This document shows, one piece after another, positions 46,023 through 58,202 of a stretch of 64,000 nucleotides of DNA. The notes under the pieces are model-generated. The model was not told the origin of the DNA. It saw nothing but the letters and a program-made list of their open reading frames with translations, and did no database searches. Each line of letters starts with the position of its first letter. Position 1 is the first letter of the stretch. Position numbers and translations under genes: made by a program. Location of the stretch: the NCBI GenBank assembly GCA_018524725.1, contig JAEUWP010000061.1:38764-102763 (forward strand), in the 5' to 3' direction. Source of the stretch: Podaxis mareebaensis. Its lineage: Eukaryota; Basidiomycota; Agaricomycetes; Agaricales; Agaricaceae.

Positions 46023-46661
46023 AAATTCTGACATTTGTGGGTGTCTGTAGCTTTGTAATTCGCAACGGAAAGGACGTGCATTAAGTACACTCTTCCGTTT
46101 TCTCTTGACACGAAAGGATATCGGAAGTATCGTGCGGACGTTCTGGTGAATGCCTTGCTTCTCAGTCATATTTAGACCCCTTGTCTTGAATCAGTCCTAT
46201 TTGTGAAGTGTGCACAAAGACCCAAGACTTGAGACGTAGGATCCATTGTTAGAAATACAGATATCGAAGGTCCTCCGGAAGGTCCCGTACCACGAATGGA
46301 ACGTTCGAACATTAGCATTGATCTACTATACTCGTGAAATATTATAAATGGTGTGTCGGAGGTTGGTGCTCAAAATGGATTTGCTATTCCAACACACATT
46401 ATCATTGAATAGAGAACTGTAGTGACCATTATGGAGAAATGTATTACGACGGTATGCAACGATGGAATAAAATACCGACTAGCCTGAGCTGGAGTGAGTC
46501 CAAGGGCATATGCAGAATGTATGATGCAGTTACAAACGATGCGATGTGATCCTATGCAGATGAGCCAAAAGAATACTTAGAGCAGCGTGGGGTATCCATA
46601 AATATCTGAGGTATCGAAACCGTCCAGCGAGACCTGACGACCGACCCTCGTCCTTCAAGCT
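46023..46661. other. Intergenic between convergent genes
   Basis: 3' regions of PEX3 and of the SNG1-like gene; no gene seen. Confidence 0.45.
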
Positions 46662-48708
46662 TCAAGCTTTCCCTGTACCCTGCTTCCCATCCCCCTGTTC
46701 TCTCCTCGTCGCAGCCATGTCATTCCTTCTAGCCAAAAACTGGAACAGGGTGAGTGTTATACACGAAATAACCACCCAGATAATTAGAATGCCGAAATGA
46801 AATCCAACTACAGATAAAGGGTCCTCAGTAAGTGAATCCAACCCTAGAATCTTTAACCAGGGACGCTCACCTCTGTTCCTGGTACCAAAAACAATAGTAC
46901 GTGCTGCTTTGGAAGTATTATAAAATGGCGCGGCATACCCATAACGGTAAAAGATTGGTAGGACTTCAAGGGGAAAGGCAGTGACAGCAACGTTCACTAA
47001 GCAAACGAGGTTAACGAGTTAGCATGACATGGTGAGGCCAAAACAACCTGAGTGGCATACCCATTATCCAGGTCAACAGGAAGAAGGGAATGAGCATGGG
47101 CGTGAGAAGGCTCAACATTGCTTCTAGTGCCAAACCCCTAGAAGGAGAAGCAGTGTCAGGGGCGAATGTTGAACCTCGAGGAGCGAAAAGGCTAAAAGCT
47201 AACACTGCACACATCGCGCACAAGTTCAACATCCAGAACACGAGGAAACCGGAGTGGCCGAATCTGTCAATTCACCAGTGAGTCAGAGACTCTTGGAGAG
47301 AGGTACAAAGCGTTCTTACTTGCGGTTAAGGTCAAATTTGAAGGCTAAGCTGAGCAGAGAGTAGAACAGCTGTCGATTGGGTGTCAGTGAGCGGCCTAAA
47401 AATATATATGCGATTGCGAACCGAAAGGAGGAAATACGCCACAAATGCGGTGGAGAAACGTAGTGCAATCAAAGAGCGGAACGTCAACAAACGGCGGAGG
47501 TTTGTAGCTTCGCGGGCTCCATTTCCAATCATCTAAGGAGAAGTCAGATAGGTATGGACCAGAAGAACAGGGCGAGACACACCACGACGAAAAATGATAG
47601 AATCGTGAGGAAGATCAAACCGGTAAAAGTCACGACGGTAGCGCTAACATGATGTTATATCAGGTGGTGGATATCAGGTAATTTGGGGTTATTACCCACA
47701 GTGGCTGATCGAACGGATGCAAATTGAAAAACTGGAAAGATATCGGCGCGGTCACAGTTTGCGGTGCAGTTGCTAATAGTTGCGACAGTACTGGAGAGTC
47801 GCTTATTGATCGCGCAAGCTGTGATGCAAATTGGGCAGAGATGGCCGTAAGTGCTCCTTCAGCCTAAAAAAAGGTTAAGTTTCAGGAACCTGACCCCCCA
47901 TGGAGATACTATTCGGAAGGACTGACCGAAGGACGCAGCATATTTCGGCTGATGATGCAATCAGTACAGAGTTCATTCTCGGAGAGAAAGGGGCCTACAA
48001 CGCGTTTTCATTCCGGGCTTCAACGCCGAAGACGGAGATTGCTTGTGAGCCATCATAAGTGGAGTTCGGTGTTGCGAGGGCCGCATTGAGCTTGTTCGAA
48101 GAACCGGGGTTTACTGAAGCTCACGAGTCAGAGCAGGGTCAGAAGACGCGGAGGGGAAGGTGTACTTGTCACCGCTATCCACGTTTTTTCCTCCAGTACT
48201 GCGTGAGAGACATCGCTAACGCCGTTGGGAAATTGCTCAGCTGCAACGACAGTCCAAGTGACTCTCGAAGTTGAGCCTGATGTAGTCAATCCGGCAATAA
48301 CACTTTGGCCAACGAGACCGCTGTCGAAGTCCTGGACGGAGTCGTCAACGTCGTTAGGTAGGTGCAATAAATAAGAGTACGTACGACGATCCATCCGGGT
48401 AAGTTTCGAACTGGTGTGTGGTAAAAGGCGCCCCAAAATATCGAAAATATACTGAAGATCACTAAGGTAGTCAACACGATTCCACGGGTAAGCATATTCA
48501 AGTATTGCTTCCGTGCCGTGGTTATAGCTGAATTGCGAGAGAAAAGCTTGTTCTCGTATAGTCGAGGACCAGGAAGCACGCCGGACGAAATTCGTTGGGT
48601 GTTTGGTTCCACGGGTTCAATCGTTTCAATCGTTACCCCCACTTTTACATCTTCGAGATTAGTCCGACTTTGCAAAGCAACTTCGTAGGAACCGTCGTCC
48701 AGAGCCAT
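46662..48708 (-). CDS. SNG1-family membrane protein (DUF3533)
   Basis: Ten exons on the minus strand: 48708-48385, 48331-48166, 48113-47999, 47948-47927, 47863-47700, 47643-47583, 47532-47422, 47369-47320, 47263-47061, 46996-46662; 516 residues. Topology fits the family: hydrophilic N-terminus, one membrane segment (~80-100, GIVLTTLVIFSIFSIFWGAFY), a large extracytosolic loop with DFDSGLVGQSV, TWTVVAAEQFPNGVSDV and EARNENAFRNMLRPS, then a bundle of about five C-terminal spans (from FDQPLATVVTFTGLIFL) ending FHFGILIIWVVISCITL. The yeast relative Sng1 is linked to nitrosoguanidine and drug resistance and to plasma membrane lipid asymmetry; bacterial relatives are YhgE/Pip-like. The 22-nt fourth exon and the GTGGGT donor of exon 5 are fixed by frame and by the family sequence. 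Confidence 0.9.
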
Positions 48709-50433
48709 AGAGGAGTTTGCAAGAGGCGGAGGAAGTTAAAAAGGGGACGACGAGTGGATAATCCCGATGTCCATTATATACCCCTGCTCTCTCCCGATGT
48801 CAGAGGCTGTTCGATAGAGGAAATCAACACGGGTAAATTGTGAAGTTGGATGTGATGACTGGAACATCTTACGGCCATGTGTTTCCCACGCTCCGACGCT
48901 TTGAATCTCGGATCCACGATTTCCGCACATCCGTCCGGAATTCACCGCTTGAGCACTTCGCTAACTTCGCTAACATGACATTAAACACCGTAAGCAATGG
49001 TTATGTCTCAATTCTGGAAGAGTCAAACGAGGAGAGAGTGGTAAGGGATCAGGTCCTGGCATCACCCACGATTCTATAGGATAGACCGGCTTCAAAGTGT
49101 TGTCTTGGTGTGTTCACCGAGATGTCTCGGTGGTAACGGCGGCTTAGACTTAGGAGGACTGGAAGCGTATTTGGACCTATTTTTCATATTCAATCCTAGG
49201 CTCGCAAGCCGTCCGTCAGCAGGTTCGCTCTCTTTGTCAAAGTGTTTTGGTCAGAGAAAGATCAGAGCATTAATGATGCTAACAATGCGGTAACTAATAA
49301 GGATAGGTGGACTTGAAACCCAATCTCACCCATGGCAGTCGAAATCCACTGATCCACTTGTGGGCATTGGAGAAAATCTCGGACATTCTTCAAGTCTTCT
49401 AGAGGTTTAAGGAGTGGATAGTGAAGAGGTTGTACCAAGGACGCGACTTGAAGATGTTGCATTTGACATGGACAAGGAATTGACATACCGGCCGATGTTT
49501 CTATTGGGTCAGATATAGAAGGCATAGCTATAATTTAATGTTGTATACATATTGGCATTATAAATGGACATTGACTTAGTTTGTCCGACAAAATCTCGCC
49601 AAACCTGCGTGTGGCACACCGCGACTCGCCAAAATGACAACCGTTTCTCCCAGCAGCTTCGCGAACGAAGTTTGGAGCCAACGTGTACAAGCATGTCGGA
49701 GTTCAAAATGAAGCAGCTGGTCACGAGCCTAATCCAATCTGATCAAACTTTATAGTTGATGCGTGCAGAGCTGGCATCGAGCTGGACGCCCAGATTCCCT
49801 TTCTACTTTGTCTTTTGTGAACTGCCACCAAGTTTCCATGGCCACAAGCACCTCGCGTTGCTTGCCCTGCAATCAGAGCACGAAGAATCTAAGGACATTT
49901 TGCGTGCTGCACCGAGTACCTCGGCGGAATGTATTGTGCCGGCGGGCCGCGCGTCCAACTACGGACCTCGATGGACAGAGAACTCATTGGGAATTCAAGG
50001 AAGGTTCTCTGATGTAAGTATCACATTCTGTCGTCGAGTAGAGAACCTTAGCGACCGTCCTTAGATTATGAGATGTTTGTAATCCAGTCTCCGGTAGTTA
50101 ATATCCGCCGTCTCTCTCGCGCGTTTCACCTTAGAAACTGCTGACAACTTTGTTGTGTTGTTAGTAAGCCCATGCACGTATTACGGGTACTTTTACCTTA
50201 TACCCGGCGCTGAGCTCTGAGCGCCGATTGAGAGGGGTCGGATTACTGAGCACTTACGACGGTGTTTTGGCCGTTGGCCAGGGTTTACTATTTCCATGCC
50301 CATCACTACCCTAAAAATAGTTGCTGCCCTCGCTAATAAAGAGATACGTTTTTGTAAATCATTTTCTCTCAATTCACCTCACCTTGTTCACCCCCTTCCA
50401 CCTCATCTGTTCTCTGACCTGCGCCAAGCTGAA
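48709..50433. other. Intergenic upstream of the SNG1-like and GST genes
   Basis: Short frames on both strands (48840-49079, 49262-49525, 49756-50064) without recognisable features. A divergent promoter region is expected here. Confidence 0.4.
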
Positions 50434-51246
50434 ATGGTTCTCAAGCTCTATGGATATACTCAGTCTCCGCCTGCCAAGCTTGTTGCCGCTATATTGCATG
50501 AAAAAGGGGTTCCCTTCGAGTATATCAATATAGACCTCTTGAAGGGCGAGCATAAGGCTCCGGAATTCTTAGCTAAACAACCCTTCGGGAAAGTCCCCGT
50601 CATTGTGAGTGTCAGAAGTCATCTGAACCTGTGGAGTCCAATGAAAATGCAATCAGGATGATGATGGATTTATCCTGTATGAGAGTTATGCTATTGCGCG
50701 CTACATCGAAGAGAAATACTTCAACCAAGGGACAAAACTTATTCCTACTGATCCCCGGAAGCGTGCCTTGTTCGAGCAGGCTGTTTGCACTGCAGCCTTC
50801 AGCTTTGACCATTACGTTACTCCCATCCTCTTGGAAACCCGTTACAAGAAGTGGGTATATCTCGCTGATAATCCTGACTAGGAGGCTGGTAACTAACTAA
50901 CTAATACAGGTTCTTTGGTGGCGAAACAGACTGGAATAGGGTCGAGGAGTCCAAGAAACAACTCGCTGCAAAGCTTGATGTATATGAACAGATCTTATCC
51001 AAGCAAAAGTATATTGCCGGTGATGTAGGTGTTCTCTCTCATTTTTTTTGCAGTCACGCTAAAGTGAATGACAATTAGGAGCTCACCTTGGCCGACTTCT
51101 ACCACCTTCCTGGTGGGACCCAACTCCAACACCCAGAAGTTCCTGTTAACCTTATTGAGGAAAGACCTAACGTTGCCCGCTGGCTCAACGAAATTTCAAG
51201 CCGCGAGTCCTGGCAAAGGTTGAAGGACGGCTTGAGTACTGCTTAA
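50434..51246 (+). CDS. Glutathione S-transferase, copy 1 (215 aa)
   Basis: Conjugates glutathione to electrophiles in the cytosol. Exons 50434-50604, 50657-50850, 50910-51024, 51079-51246. N-terminal thioredoxin fold: MVLKLYGYTQSPPAKL with probable catalytic Ser11, KQPFGKVPVI with the cis-Pro, and DDDGFILYESYAIARYIEEKY. The C-terminal helical domain has YEQILSKQKYIAGDELTLADF. Overall this resembles the phi/Ure2p-type GSTs of fungi. It has Tyr where copies 2 and 3 have Arg in the ESRAIARYL glutathione-binding motif. Intron positions are the same in all three copies. Parent of the relic at 54255-54337. Confidence 0.93.
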
Positions 51247-52569
51247 TTTACCAGGTATATCACGACACTTGTCCATAGTGTTATTTTTATGCGCCTTCTT
51301 TTGGAAATACGAAACATCTCGTAGCCGCCGTTGGGGAACGGGGAAAGGTCAATGTGCCATGCTCAGCGCAGCAGACATACACAAGCATACACAACACATG
51401 GCACGGAGACCTTAGGCCGCAAGAATTGTAATCCCCCGTTCAGGTGTTCAAATCACGTTTTCAGCGACGGCGATGCTAACGAGGATTAGATTACGGATAT
51501 TAATAGACTCTTGTTCAGTAGACAAAATCGTGTGTGATAGGATCAAACTGGAGTTCACTGCAACAGAAGATGATTTCATGAGCATCTACTACAGGAGGAA
51601 AAGACGCCATAGTGCATACCTGGAGTTCACCGCAACAGAAGATGAACTCCGGAATACAGGAAAATTTTGTTAAATAATATCCGTCGGTTTATTCTTATTT
51701 ACCTACATCTTCCGCTCAATTTATTTCCCCCTGAAGCCCACGCGACACAGTCGCAAACGCACAACGATATCGAGCTGTCCCCTTTCGACAGACGCTCCTG
51801 CTGCCTGAAACGTCGAGTCAGCGTCATTTGGCTGTAAAGCTCCTGTTGCAGCGCCACTTCAAGTGGTCGTGCCACGCTATCTTATCTCTTATGGCCTCAA
51901 GTCACGCCGCGGGGTAACTGGGTATGCACCAGTATTCTACGGGCAGGTGGCAAAACAAGAAGTTCGCGAAAGCTTTCTGGTCACTTATTCCGCCATCAAA
52001 GATTCCAAAAAAGACACTGCAAGAGTCTGATTATGGGAGACTACAAAAGCTTCACCCACGTATGGTATGGTGGGTCGTTTTTGGACCACGGAGGCTTCAG
52101 TCGATTAAGGGTGTTGAAAACTGCGGACGCAACATGTCAAGCTGAACTCCTCTCATCATGTAGTATGCGTGCACCTGCGGGCCGCCTAAGGTACCAGCGG
52201 GATGTGCCGAAATCCAAGGAAAGTTCCAGTAGCACAGCTGTAGTAATTCCATGGAACGAATAGGAATGTCATGTAATCCACCTCATGACTTGACATTAAC
52301 AGCCTCCCTAGATCGGCGCTGATAACAACTAAATATACTTCCTCGGGTCCATTGGTATTGGTAAGACTTGTTGTCCTCTTAGTAATCTCTTTCGTTATTT
52401 GACCTGTGTTGCAGGCGCTGCCTGCAAGAGGGATGACTGATCAGTATTCCGATGACGTGGAGTGAGAACAATCAAGGGCCGTTGGATAGAAGACATAAAA
52501 GCATAGGTTATACGCAAGCCTCTCCTCATCTTGTCCAATTTCCTCCAGATATCTTACCCATCAAAAAAG
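51247..52569. other. Intergenic between GST copies 1 and 2
   Basis: 3' flank of copy 1 and promoter of copy 2. A TGACGT motif (CRE/AP-1-like) at ~52453 and the TATA-like box below are shared with the copy 3 promoter. Small frames (51473-51673, 51924-52145) have no features. Confidence 0.5.
52493..52500 (+). promoter_or_regulatory. TATA-like box of GST copy 2
   Basis: CATAAAAG about 75 bp before the start codon. The block GGATAGAAG-CATAAAAGCATAGGTTAT recurs at the same distance before copy 3, with TGACGTG about 45 bp further upstream in both. Confidence 0.6.
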
Positions 52570-53379
52570 ATGGTTCTCAAATTCTATGGATATTATCAGT
52601 CTCCTCCCACCAAGCTCGTGGCAGCCATTCTTCACGAAAAAGGGGTCCCCTTTGAGTACATTAGTGTAGACCTCATGAAAACCGAGCAAAAACATCCAGA
52701 CTTCTTGGCCAAGCAGCCTTTCGGACAGATTCCTGTCGTTGTGAGTATTGATGTTTCTATCGGCTGGAGGTTCGAATCGTGTCTGATAAGAATACAACCA
52801 GGATGATGATGGATTCATCTTGTATGAGAGTCGTGCCATTGCACGTTACCTCGACGAGAAATACTCGGACCAGGGGCCAAAGCTTATTCCCACTGACCTC
52901 CGGAAGCGAGCCCTGTTTGAACAAGCTGCGTCCATCGAAGCCTTCAACTTTGAACGTTACGCCCTTCCCCTCGTCATTGAGAATTTTTACAAAAAGTATA
53001 GTTCATCGAAACTCGCGGCTGGGTTGACAGCTAAATCGGATATTTAGGAAGTTCCTTGGCCAAGATCCTGACGTGAAGAAAGTGGAGGAGCTCAAAAAGG
53101 ATCTTGCCGCGAAGCTTGACGTTTATGAGCAGATCTTATCAAGGCAAAAGTACATCGCCGGTGATGTAGGTAGCTTCTGTTTTCGGTATTAAATTTGGCG
53201 TTGATGTAGATGGATATCAGGAACTCACCTTGGCAGACTTCTTCCATCTTCCTACTGGCAGCCAGTTCCCGGCAGCTCAGCTTAGTCTTATTCAAGAGAG
53301 ACCCAATGTAGCGCGTTGGTTTAATGAGATCTCTAGCCGGCCATCTTGGCAAAAGGCGAACACTCTAAGCACTGCTTAG
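52570..53379 (+). CDS. Glutathione S-transferase, copy 2 (213 aa)
   Basis: Exons 52570-52740, 52802-52995, 53048-53165, 53221-53379; exon lengths 171, 194, 118, 159. Start MVLKFYGYYQSPPTKL (probable catalytic Ser11), QPFGQIPVV with the cis-Pro, DDDGFILYESRAIARYLDEKY with intact ESR motif, and C-terminal ELTLADFFHLP. Intron 3 contains extra open-frame sequence (FGIKFGVDVDGYQ-like) that would be read through in frame if unspliced. Copy 3 is its close duplicate. Confidence 0.93.
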
Positions 53380-53962
53380 TCTTTCGCGGATACTACGACG
53401 CCCTTTCATAGACAATGTGTAAAGTAATAGAGTGGGGTAGAACAAATTCCTTGTCAACACGTAAGGGAGAGGCAGCATATCTCGAAGCACACAGTCTCTG
53501 TATAAAAGATGCGCGTCGCAAAAGGAAGGCGAATCTTCCGGTGGTGGATAGCCGTCCCATGAAGTTCAGCTTTTGCTATCTCCTCTCCCAAGCACGTTAC
53601 AATCTCCTGTCATTGCTCAGCGCTTAGCCTCGTGAAGCTGATGAAGTCTTTGTACACGTATTTAAGTTCCGGAAACAGCTGGCTCCCCAAAACTTGGCAA
53701 GTGAATTTTCAACAGTGATAGAGTTGGCCACAGTTCCAGGCTGGGGATGAGGGTGTATGCTATCAGGAAGCTATAGACGGTTCGAGGGTTGAAATGACGG
53801 GATGACGGAAAGGTGAGTGCCGAGTGTTATTTCTTGAGCAGTTGATCTTTGCACTGTTGCAGAATGGCACATGAGAGGACCCCTGAATGTCCCTAAATAT
53901 GCTGGAATCGGAATCTCACCCTGGTTGTCCGTCCCAGACCTTGCAAAACTCTCGTTTTTTTG

Positions 53963-53997
53963 TGTTTGTTTGTTTGTTTGTTTGTTTGTTTTTTTTT
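53963..53997 (+). repeat. (TTTG)n microsatellite and T-run
   Basis: Seven GTTT/TTTG repeats followed by a run of T, near the right end of the duplicated GST segment. Absent from the corresponding place after copy 3. Confidence 0.9.
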
Positions 53998-54254
53998 CCC
54001 ATCTCTGGCATCGGGACCGTTTTGGAAAAATTGTCTGGATCTCGATTCCGGCAGCCAAGAAGTACAATAACATCAAGGAAAGTACTTTTTTTCGGAAGCC
54101 ACAGAATGCGACGGCAAAGGTGCAGACTCACATAGGTTATGAGCACTAGCTTGGCTACTGTATATCCACTTCGTGAGTTGTTCTTTTCAATAAATCACTG
54201 ACAGCCAACTGAATTCTACTGATGTGCGAAACGAGAACTTCAAAGAGCCTCCTC

Positions 54255-54337
54255 GTTGATCGAGTGCCCGCTCGCTCAGCAAAATCTCGAGCCGCAAGTC
54301 AAGGCAACAGTTGAAGGACGGTTTGGGCACTGCTTGA
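54255..54337 (+). pseudogene. Relic of the last exon of GST copy 1
   Basis: About 80 bp matching the end of copy 1 exon 4: GTGCCCGCT-GCTCA, GAGCCGC-AGTC, GGCAACAGTTGAAGGACGG and a GGC-ACT-GCT-TGA ending, followed by matching 3' flank (TTTATCAGG-ATATCACG). There is no start, no upstream exons and an altered frame, so it is not a gene. It marks the left end of the duplication. Confidence 0.85.
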
Positions 54338-55341
54338 TTTATCAGGGATATCACGGCACATGTCGCTAGCGTTATGAAATAATCCTAGCCGGGGAATATG
54401 TCATATCCTTGAGAGGCAATTACACAGCCCGTTGGTGAATCAAGAAAGGACAATGTGCGATGCTCCGCACAGCAAGAATACACACCGGGTGGCATGGGTA
54501 TCAGGTCATCTTGGGCCGTAACGAGTGTACTATCTTCTTCGAGGGGTTCGAGTTGCGACACTCCTACTGCCTGAGATGTCGAATATATATTGCTTGACTC
54601 TAAAACTCCTGTTACAATACCAGCACTTCAAAGGGCCGTGGGATGATATCTCGCCTCTTCCGAGTCACGCCCGCGACTCGGTATGTACCAGTATGACCTC
54701 AAATTCTAAAACAAGAAGTTCGCGAACGCTTTCTGATCGCTTATTCTGCCATCAAAAATCGCAAAAAAGAAGACGCTGAAAGAGTCTGACTACGGGAGAC
54801 TACAAAGGCTTCACTCACGTCTGGTATGATGGATCGCTTTTGAGCCACGGAAGGTTTCAGTCGATTAAGGGGGTTGAAAACTGCGCACGCAACCTGTCAA
54901 GCTGAATTCTTCGTCGTGCAGTATGCATGCGCCTGCGGACCACCTAGGGTACGAATCGGAAATGTCGAGATCCAAGGCAACTTCTACAGTATTCCAGTAA
55001 CTGAGCTGTAATAGTTCCATGGAACGACATAGAAATGTTTGTAATCCACCTCATGATTTGATTCGGCATCAACAGCCTGCTGTCCGAGCGCTGATGACAA
55101 TTGAGTATACTGTCTCGGGTCTATTGGTATTGGTAAGACTTGTCGTCCTCTTAGTAATCTTTTTCGTTATTTGACCTATGTTGCAGGTGCTGACTGCAAG
55201 AGAGATGACTGATCGATATTCCAATGACGTGATGAAAATCGATCAAGAGCCGCTGGATAGAAGGCATAAAAGCATAGGTTATGCGCAAGCTTCTCCCCAT
55301 CCTGTCTGCGTCCTTTCAGATATCTGTCCTCACCGAAAACG
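54338..55341. other. Intergenic before GST copy 3, with shared promoter block
   Basis: Duplicated counterpart of the region before copy 2. Contains TGACGTGATG near 55225 and the TATA-like CATAAAAG at 55265-55272, 77 bp before the start codon. Confidence 0.5.
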
Positions 55342-56150
55342 ATGGTTCTCAAACTCTATGGACATCACCAGTCTCCTCCTGCCAAGCTCGTCGCGGCTAT
55401 TCTTCACGAGAAGGGGGTCCCCTTTGAATATATTGAAGTAGACCTCATGAAACGCGAGCAAAAACATCCAGACTTCTTGGCCAAGCAGCCTTTTGGACAG
55501 GTTCCCGTCATTGTGAGTATTGATGTTTCTATCGGTTAGCGATTCGAATGGTGTCTAACAAAAACACAACCAGGATGATGATGGATTCATCCTGTATGAG
55601 AGTCGTGCCATTGCACGTTACCTCGACGAGAAATACTCGGACCAGGGGCCAAAGCTTATTCCCACTGACCTCCGGAAGCGAGCCCTGTTTGAACAAGCTG
55701 CGTCCATCGAAGCCTTTAACTTCGAACGTTACGCCCTTCCCATCATCATTGAGAATTTTTACAAGAAGTATATCTCCTCGAAGCTCGTGGCTGGGTTGGT
55801 GGCTAAATCGGATATTTAGGAAGTTCTTTGGCCAAGATCCTGACGTGAAGAAGGTGGAGGAGCTCAAAAAGGATCTTGCCGCGAAGCTTGACGTTTATGA
55901 GCAGATCCTATCAAAGCAAAAATACATCGCTGGTGACGTAGGTGGCTTTGTTTTTGGGATTAAATTGGATGTTGATGTGAACGGATACTAGGAACTCACC
56001 TTGGCAGACTTTTTCCACCTTCCGTCTGGCACCCGATTCCCGGAAGCTCAGCTTAATCTTATTCAGGAGAGACCCAACGTGCAGCGCTGGATTAACGAGA
56101 TCTCTGGCCGGCCATCTTGGCAAAAGGCGAACACTCTAGGTACTACTTAG
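55342..56150 (+). CDS. Glutathione S-transferase, copy 3 (213 aa)
   Basis: Exons 55342-55512, 55574-55767, 55820-55937, 55992-56150, the same four lengths as copy 2 (171, 194, 118, 159). Start MVLKLYGHHQSPPAKL, QPFGQVPVI, ESRAIARYLDEKY, ELTLADFFHLPSGTRF. Exon 2 and exon 3 sequences are almost identical to copy 2, while exon 1 and exon 4 have diverged more. All residues expected for glutathione binding are present, so it looks functional. Confidence 0.92.
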
Positions 56151-56981
56151 TTTACCGGGGATGCTAGGACGCTCTCTCATTGCATCTACATTGTGTACGG
56201 TGATCAGTCATAGAGTGCTGTAGAACAAATTCTTTGTCGACGCGTAAGAGAAAGGCAGGATATCATTGAAGCACATACTCTCTATATAAAAGATACGCGC
56301 CGCGAAACGAAGGCGGATCTTCCGACGGTAGGTACCCGCTCCATCGAGGCTCAGCTTTTGGCATTTCCTCTCCCGAGCCCTCTGCAACTTCCCGTCACTG
56401 TTCGGCCTTTGGAAGTTGATGAAGTCTTTGTGCACGTATGAAGTTCTGGAAACAGCCGGATTCCTGAAACATGGGTAGAGCGAATTATTCAAGAGTGATA
56501 GAGTTGGGCCGAAGTTTTACGCTGAAACCGCGCAAACGGGTGAGTGGGTATGCTATCGGGAAATTGTAGACGGTTCGAGGGTTGGGATGATAGAATGACG
56601 GAAAGGTGAGCGTTCCGAGGTTCAGTGGGAGACATGGATCAAGTGCCATTTCGTGAGCAGTCCGTCTGTGGCCCCCGCATTGTTGCAGCGGCGCATGAGC
56701 CCACAGCTTTTATAGGAAATTCCCTCGAGTGGTGGATATCGAAAAGAAGTAGACCAGTGGAACTTGCTGGCGCCTAGCAAGACGCAGAAGTCTGAAGCAT
56801 TACCCCGGCAAAGTCACGTGCCCATACTACAATGAGTTGTTTGTCCTCGAGGGGCGCACAAAACAAAAACGTCACAGGCACAGTCGGGCACAATGTTTTG
56901 TTTGATTCTCAGATGGAGGCCAAACAACGCTATTTGGCGACCACACATAGCCTAGGAGAGGCACGAACTACGGTACGCCTA
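56151..56981. other. 3' flank of GST copy 3
   Basis: Second copy of the GST downstream flank up to ~56705, then unique sequence up to the MITE. No gene. Confidence 0.45.
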
Positions 56982-57549
56982 TGGTGCAAGAGGCTTAGTC
57001 ACCACTAGTTTTGGACAACGATAATGGCAGTTCAGGATGACATGAATTTTCTTAGTCCTCTTGCCAAAATGCTCAGATTTGCAACCTGAACAAAACCCTA
57101 AGACAGAATTTTCAGAAAGTCAAAACTGATGGAGCTACAATTTCAGACTATTTCGAAATTCGCCAGGCTACCATATATAGATGTATATACCTAAATTGGA
57201 AGGCCCCTAACTAATCCATTTGTCCACCCATCTTTTCAGAAATACACCAGTGTGATGCAAACTTGTGTGAACTGAAGTCACGGACCTGTCTTTGAGCTGA
57301 CTTGGCATCCAGGCCAGTCTCATAAGCACCAATCCACCTCCAGATACAGTGTTCCCACAGGCAGCTGCAGCTTTTTGTGCTTTCAATGCTCTTTTATGAG
57401 GCTTGTGAGACATTACAGATATCAAGGATGTGTATCGAAGGCTAGGAGTAGTACAAAAATATATTCTAAAAATCGGAATATTTTCGAAAATTTCTGGACC
57501 CAAATCTGCCATTCATCCAAAAGTGGTGCTGACTAAGCCTCTTGCACCA
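56982..57549. mobile_element. Second MITE-like element, 568 bp, TA flanks
   Basis: Inverted ends TGGTGCAAGAGGCTTAGTCA at the left and its complement at the right, bordered by TA at 56980-56981 and 57550-57551. Inverted similarity continues inward (CACCACT-TTTTGGA and ATGGCAG on both sides, with a small gap). A minus-strand frame inside (57207-57512) contains MSHKPHKRALKAQK but is not a recognisable transposase. Different terminal sequence from the element at 6103, so a separate family. Confidence 0.8.
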
Positions 57550-57551
57550 TA

Positions 57552-58202
57552 CCATTGCTGAGAGGGACATGGTCTGATTTTGATCAATTACTTGCTATAT
57601 ATGAAGCTGCATACAGGGTCCTGGAACCACGTGACAGATTATTCAGTGAATACATAGCTCACAGTGCTGTGTGCTTATTCAATGTGAGATTCTCTTACTT
57701 AGGTTTGCAGACCACCAGGCTCATGCATTATGAATCATGTGTAGTACACTGGATTTCTGTTGTGCAGAGTCAGTGACCAGCAAGCTAGCACCACCACCAG
57801 CTGCCCAGATGGGAACTCCTTCCCAAGAAAGCAAACACACACCTGCCTTGGCCATGGCTTCTCCAGCTCCCCCAGACTCTGCTTCTACCCCAGTAGCAAT
57901 CACTCCAAATACACCGACAAATGAGTAACATCCCCCTCCCAGGTCTTTGGACAAACTAGTGACTCAGTATACTATTGGTTATTAGTACCAGCTAGACTAT
58001 CTCTTAAATGTGCTACAGGAGGAATAGACCAGATAGGAATAGTTACTATCAGAATACTCTACAAACATGATCTTACCTTCAGCCTTAGTCTCTTAGCTGC
58101 TTGCACAAGCTTTCTCACAATAATCTTAATCCTAAGTTAATATCCATTATTTTTCTAGGACCTCTCTTGGTTATCACCTTTACATCATACCACTTACTCA
58201 CT
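57552..58202. other. CpG-poor region, left end of degenerate mobile-element block
   Basis: Short frames only (57555-57776; Pro/Ala-rich 57737-57928). CpG dinucleotides are rare here and further right. Possibly decayed coding sequence, but no family recognised. Confidence 0.4.

Larger units (their letters stand above)
51190..56705 (+). repeat. Tandem segmental duplication carrying GST genes
   Basis: The segment from the end of GST copy 1 through GST copy 2 and ~500 bp beyond (about 51190-53880) is repeated as about 54255-56705. Similarity includes the GST1 tail, the intergenic promoter region (GGATAGAAG-CATAAAAGCATAGG), the whole GST gene, and the downstream sequence (TATAAAAGAT, AGACGGTTCGAGGGTTG, GACGGAAAGGTGAG). 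Exact ends and identity need alignment. Confidence 0.85.
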
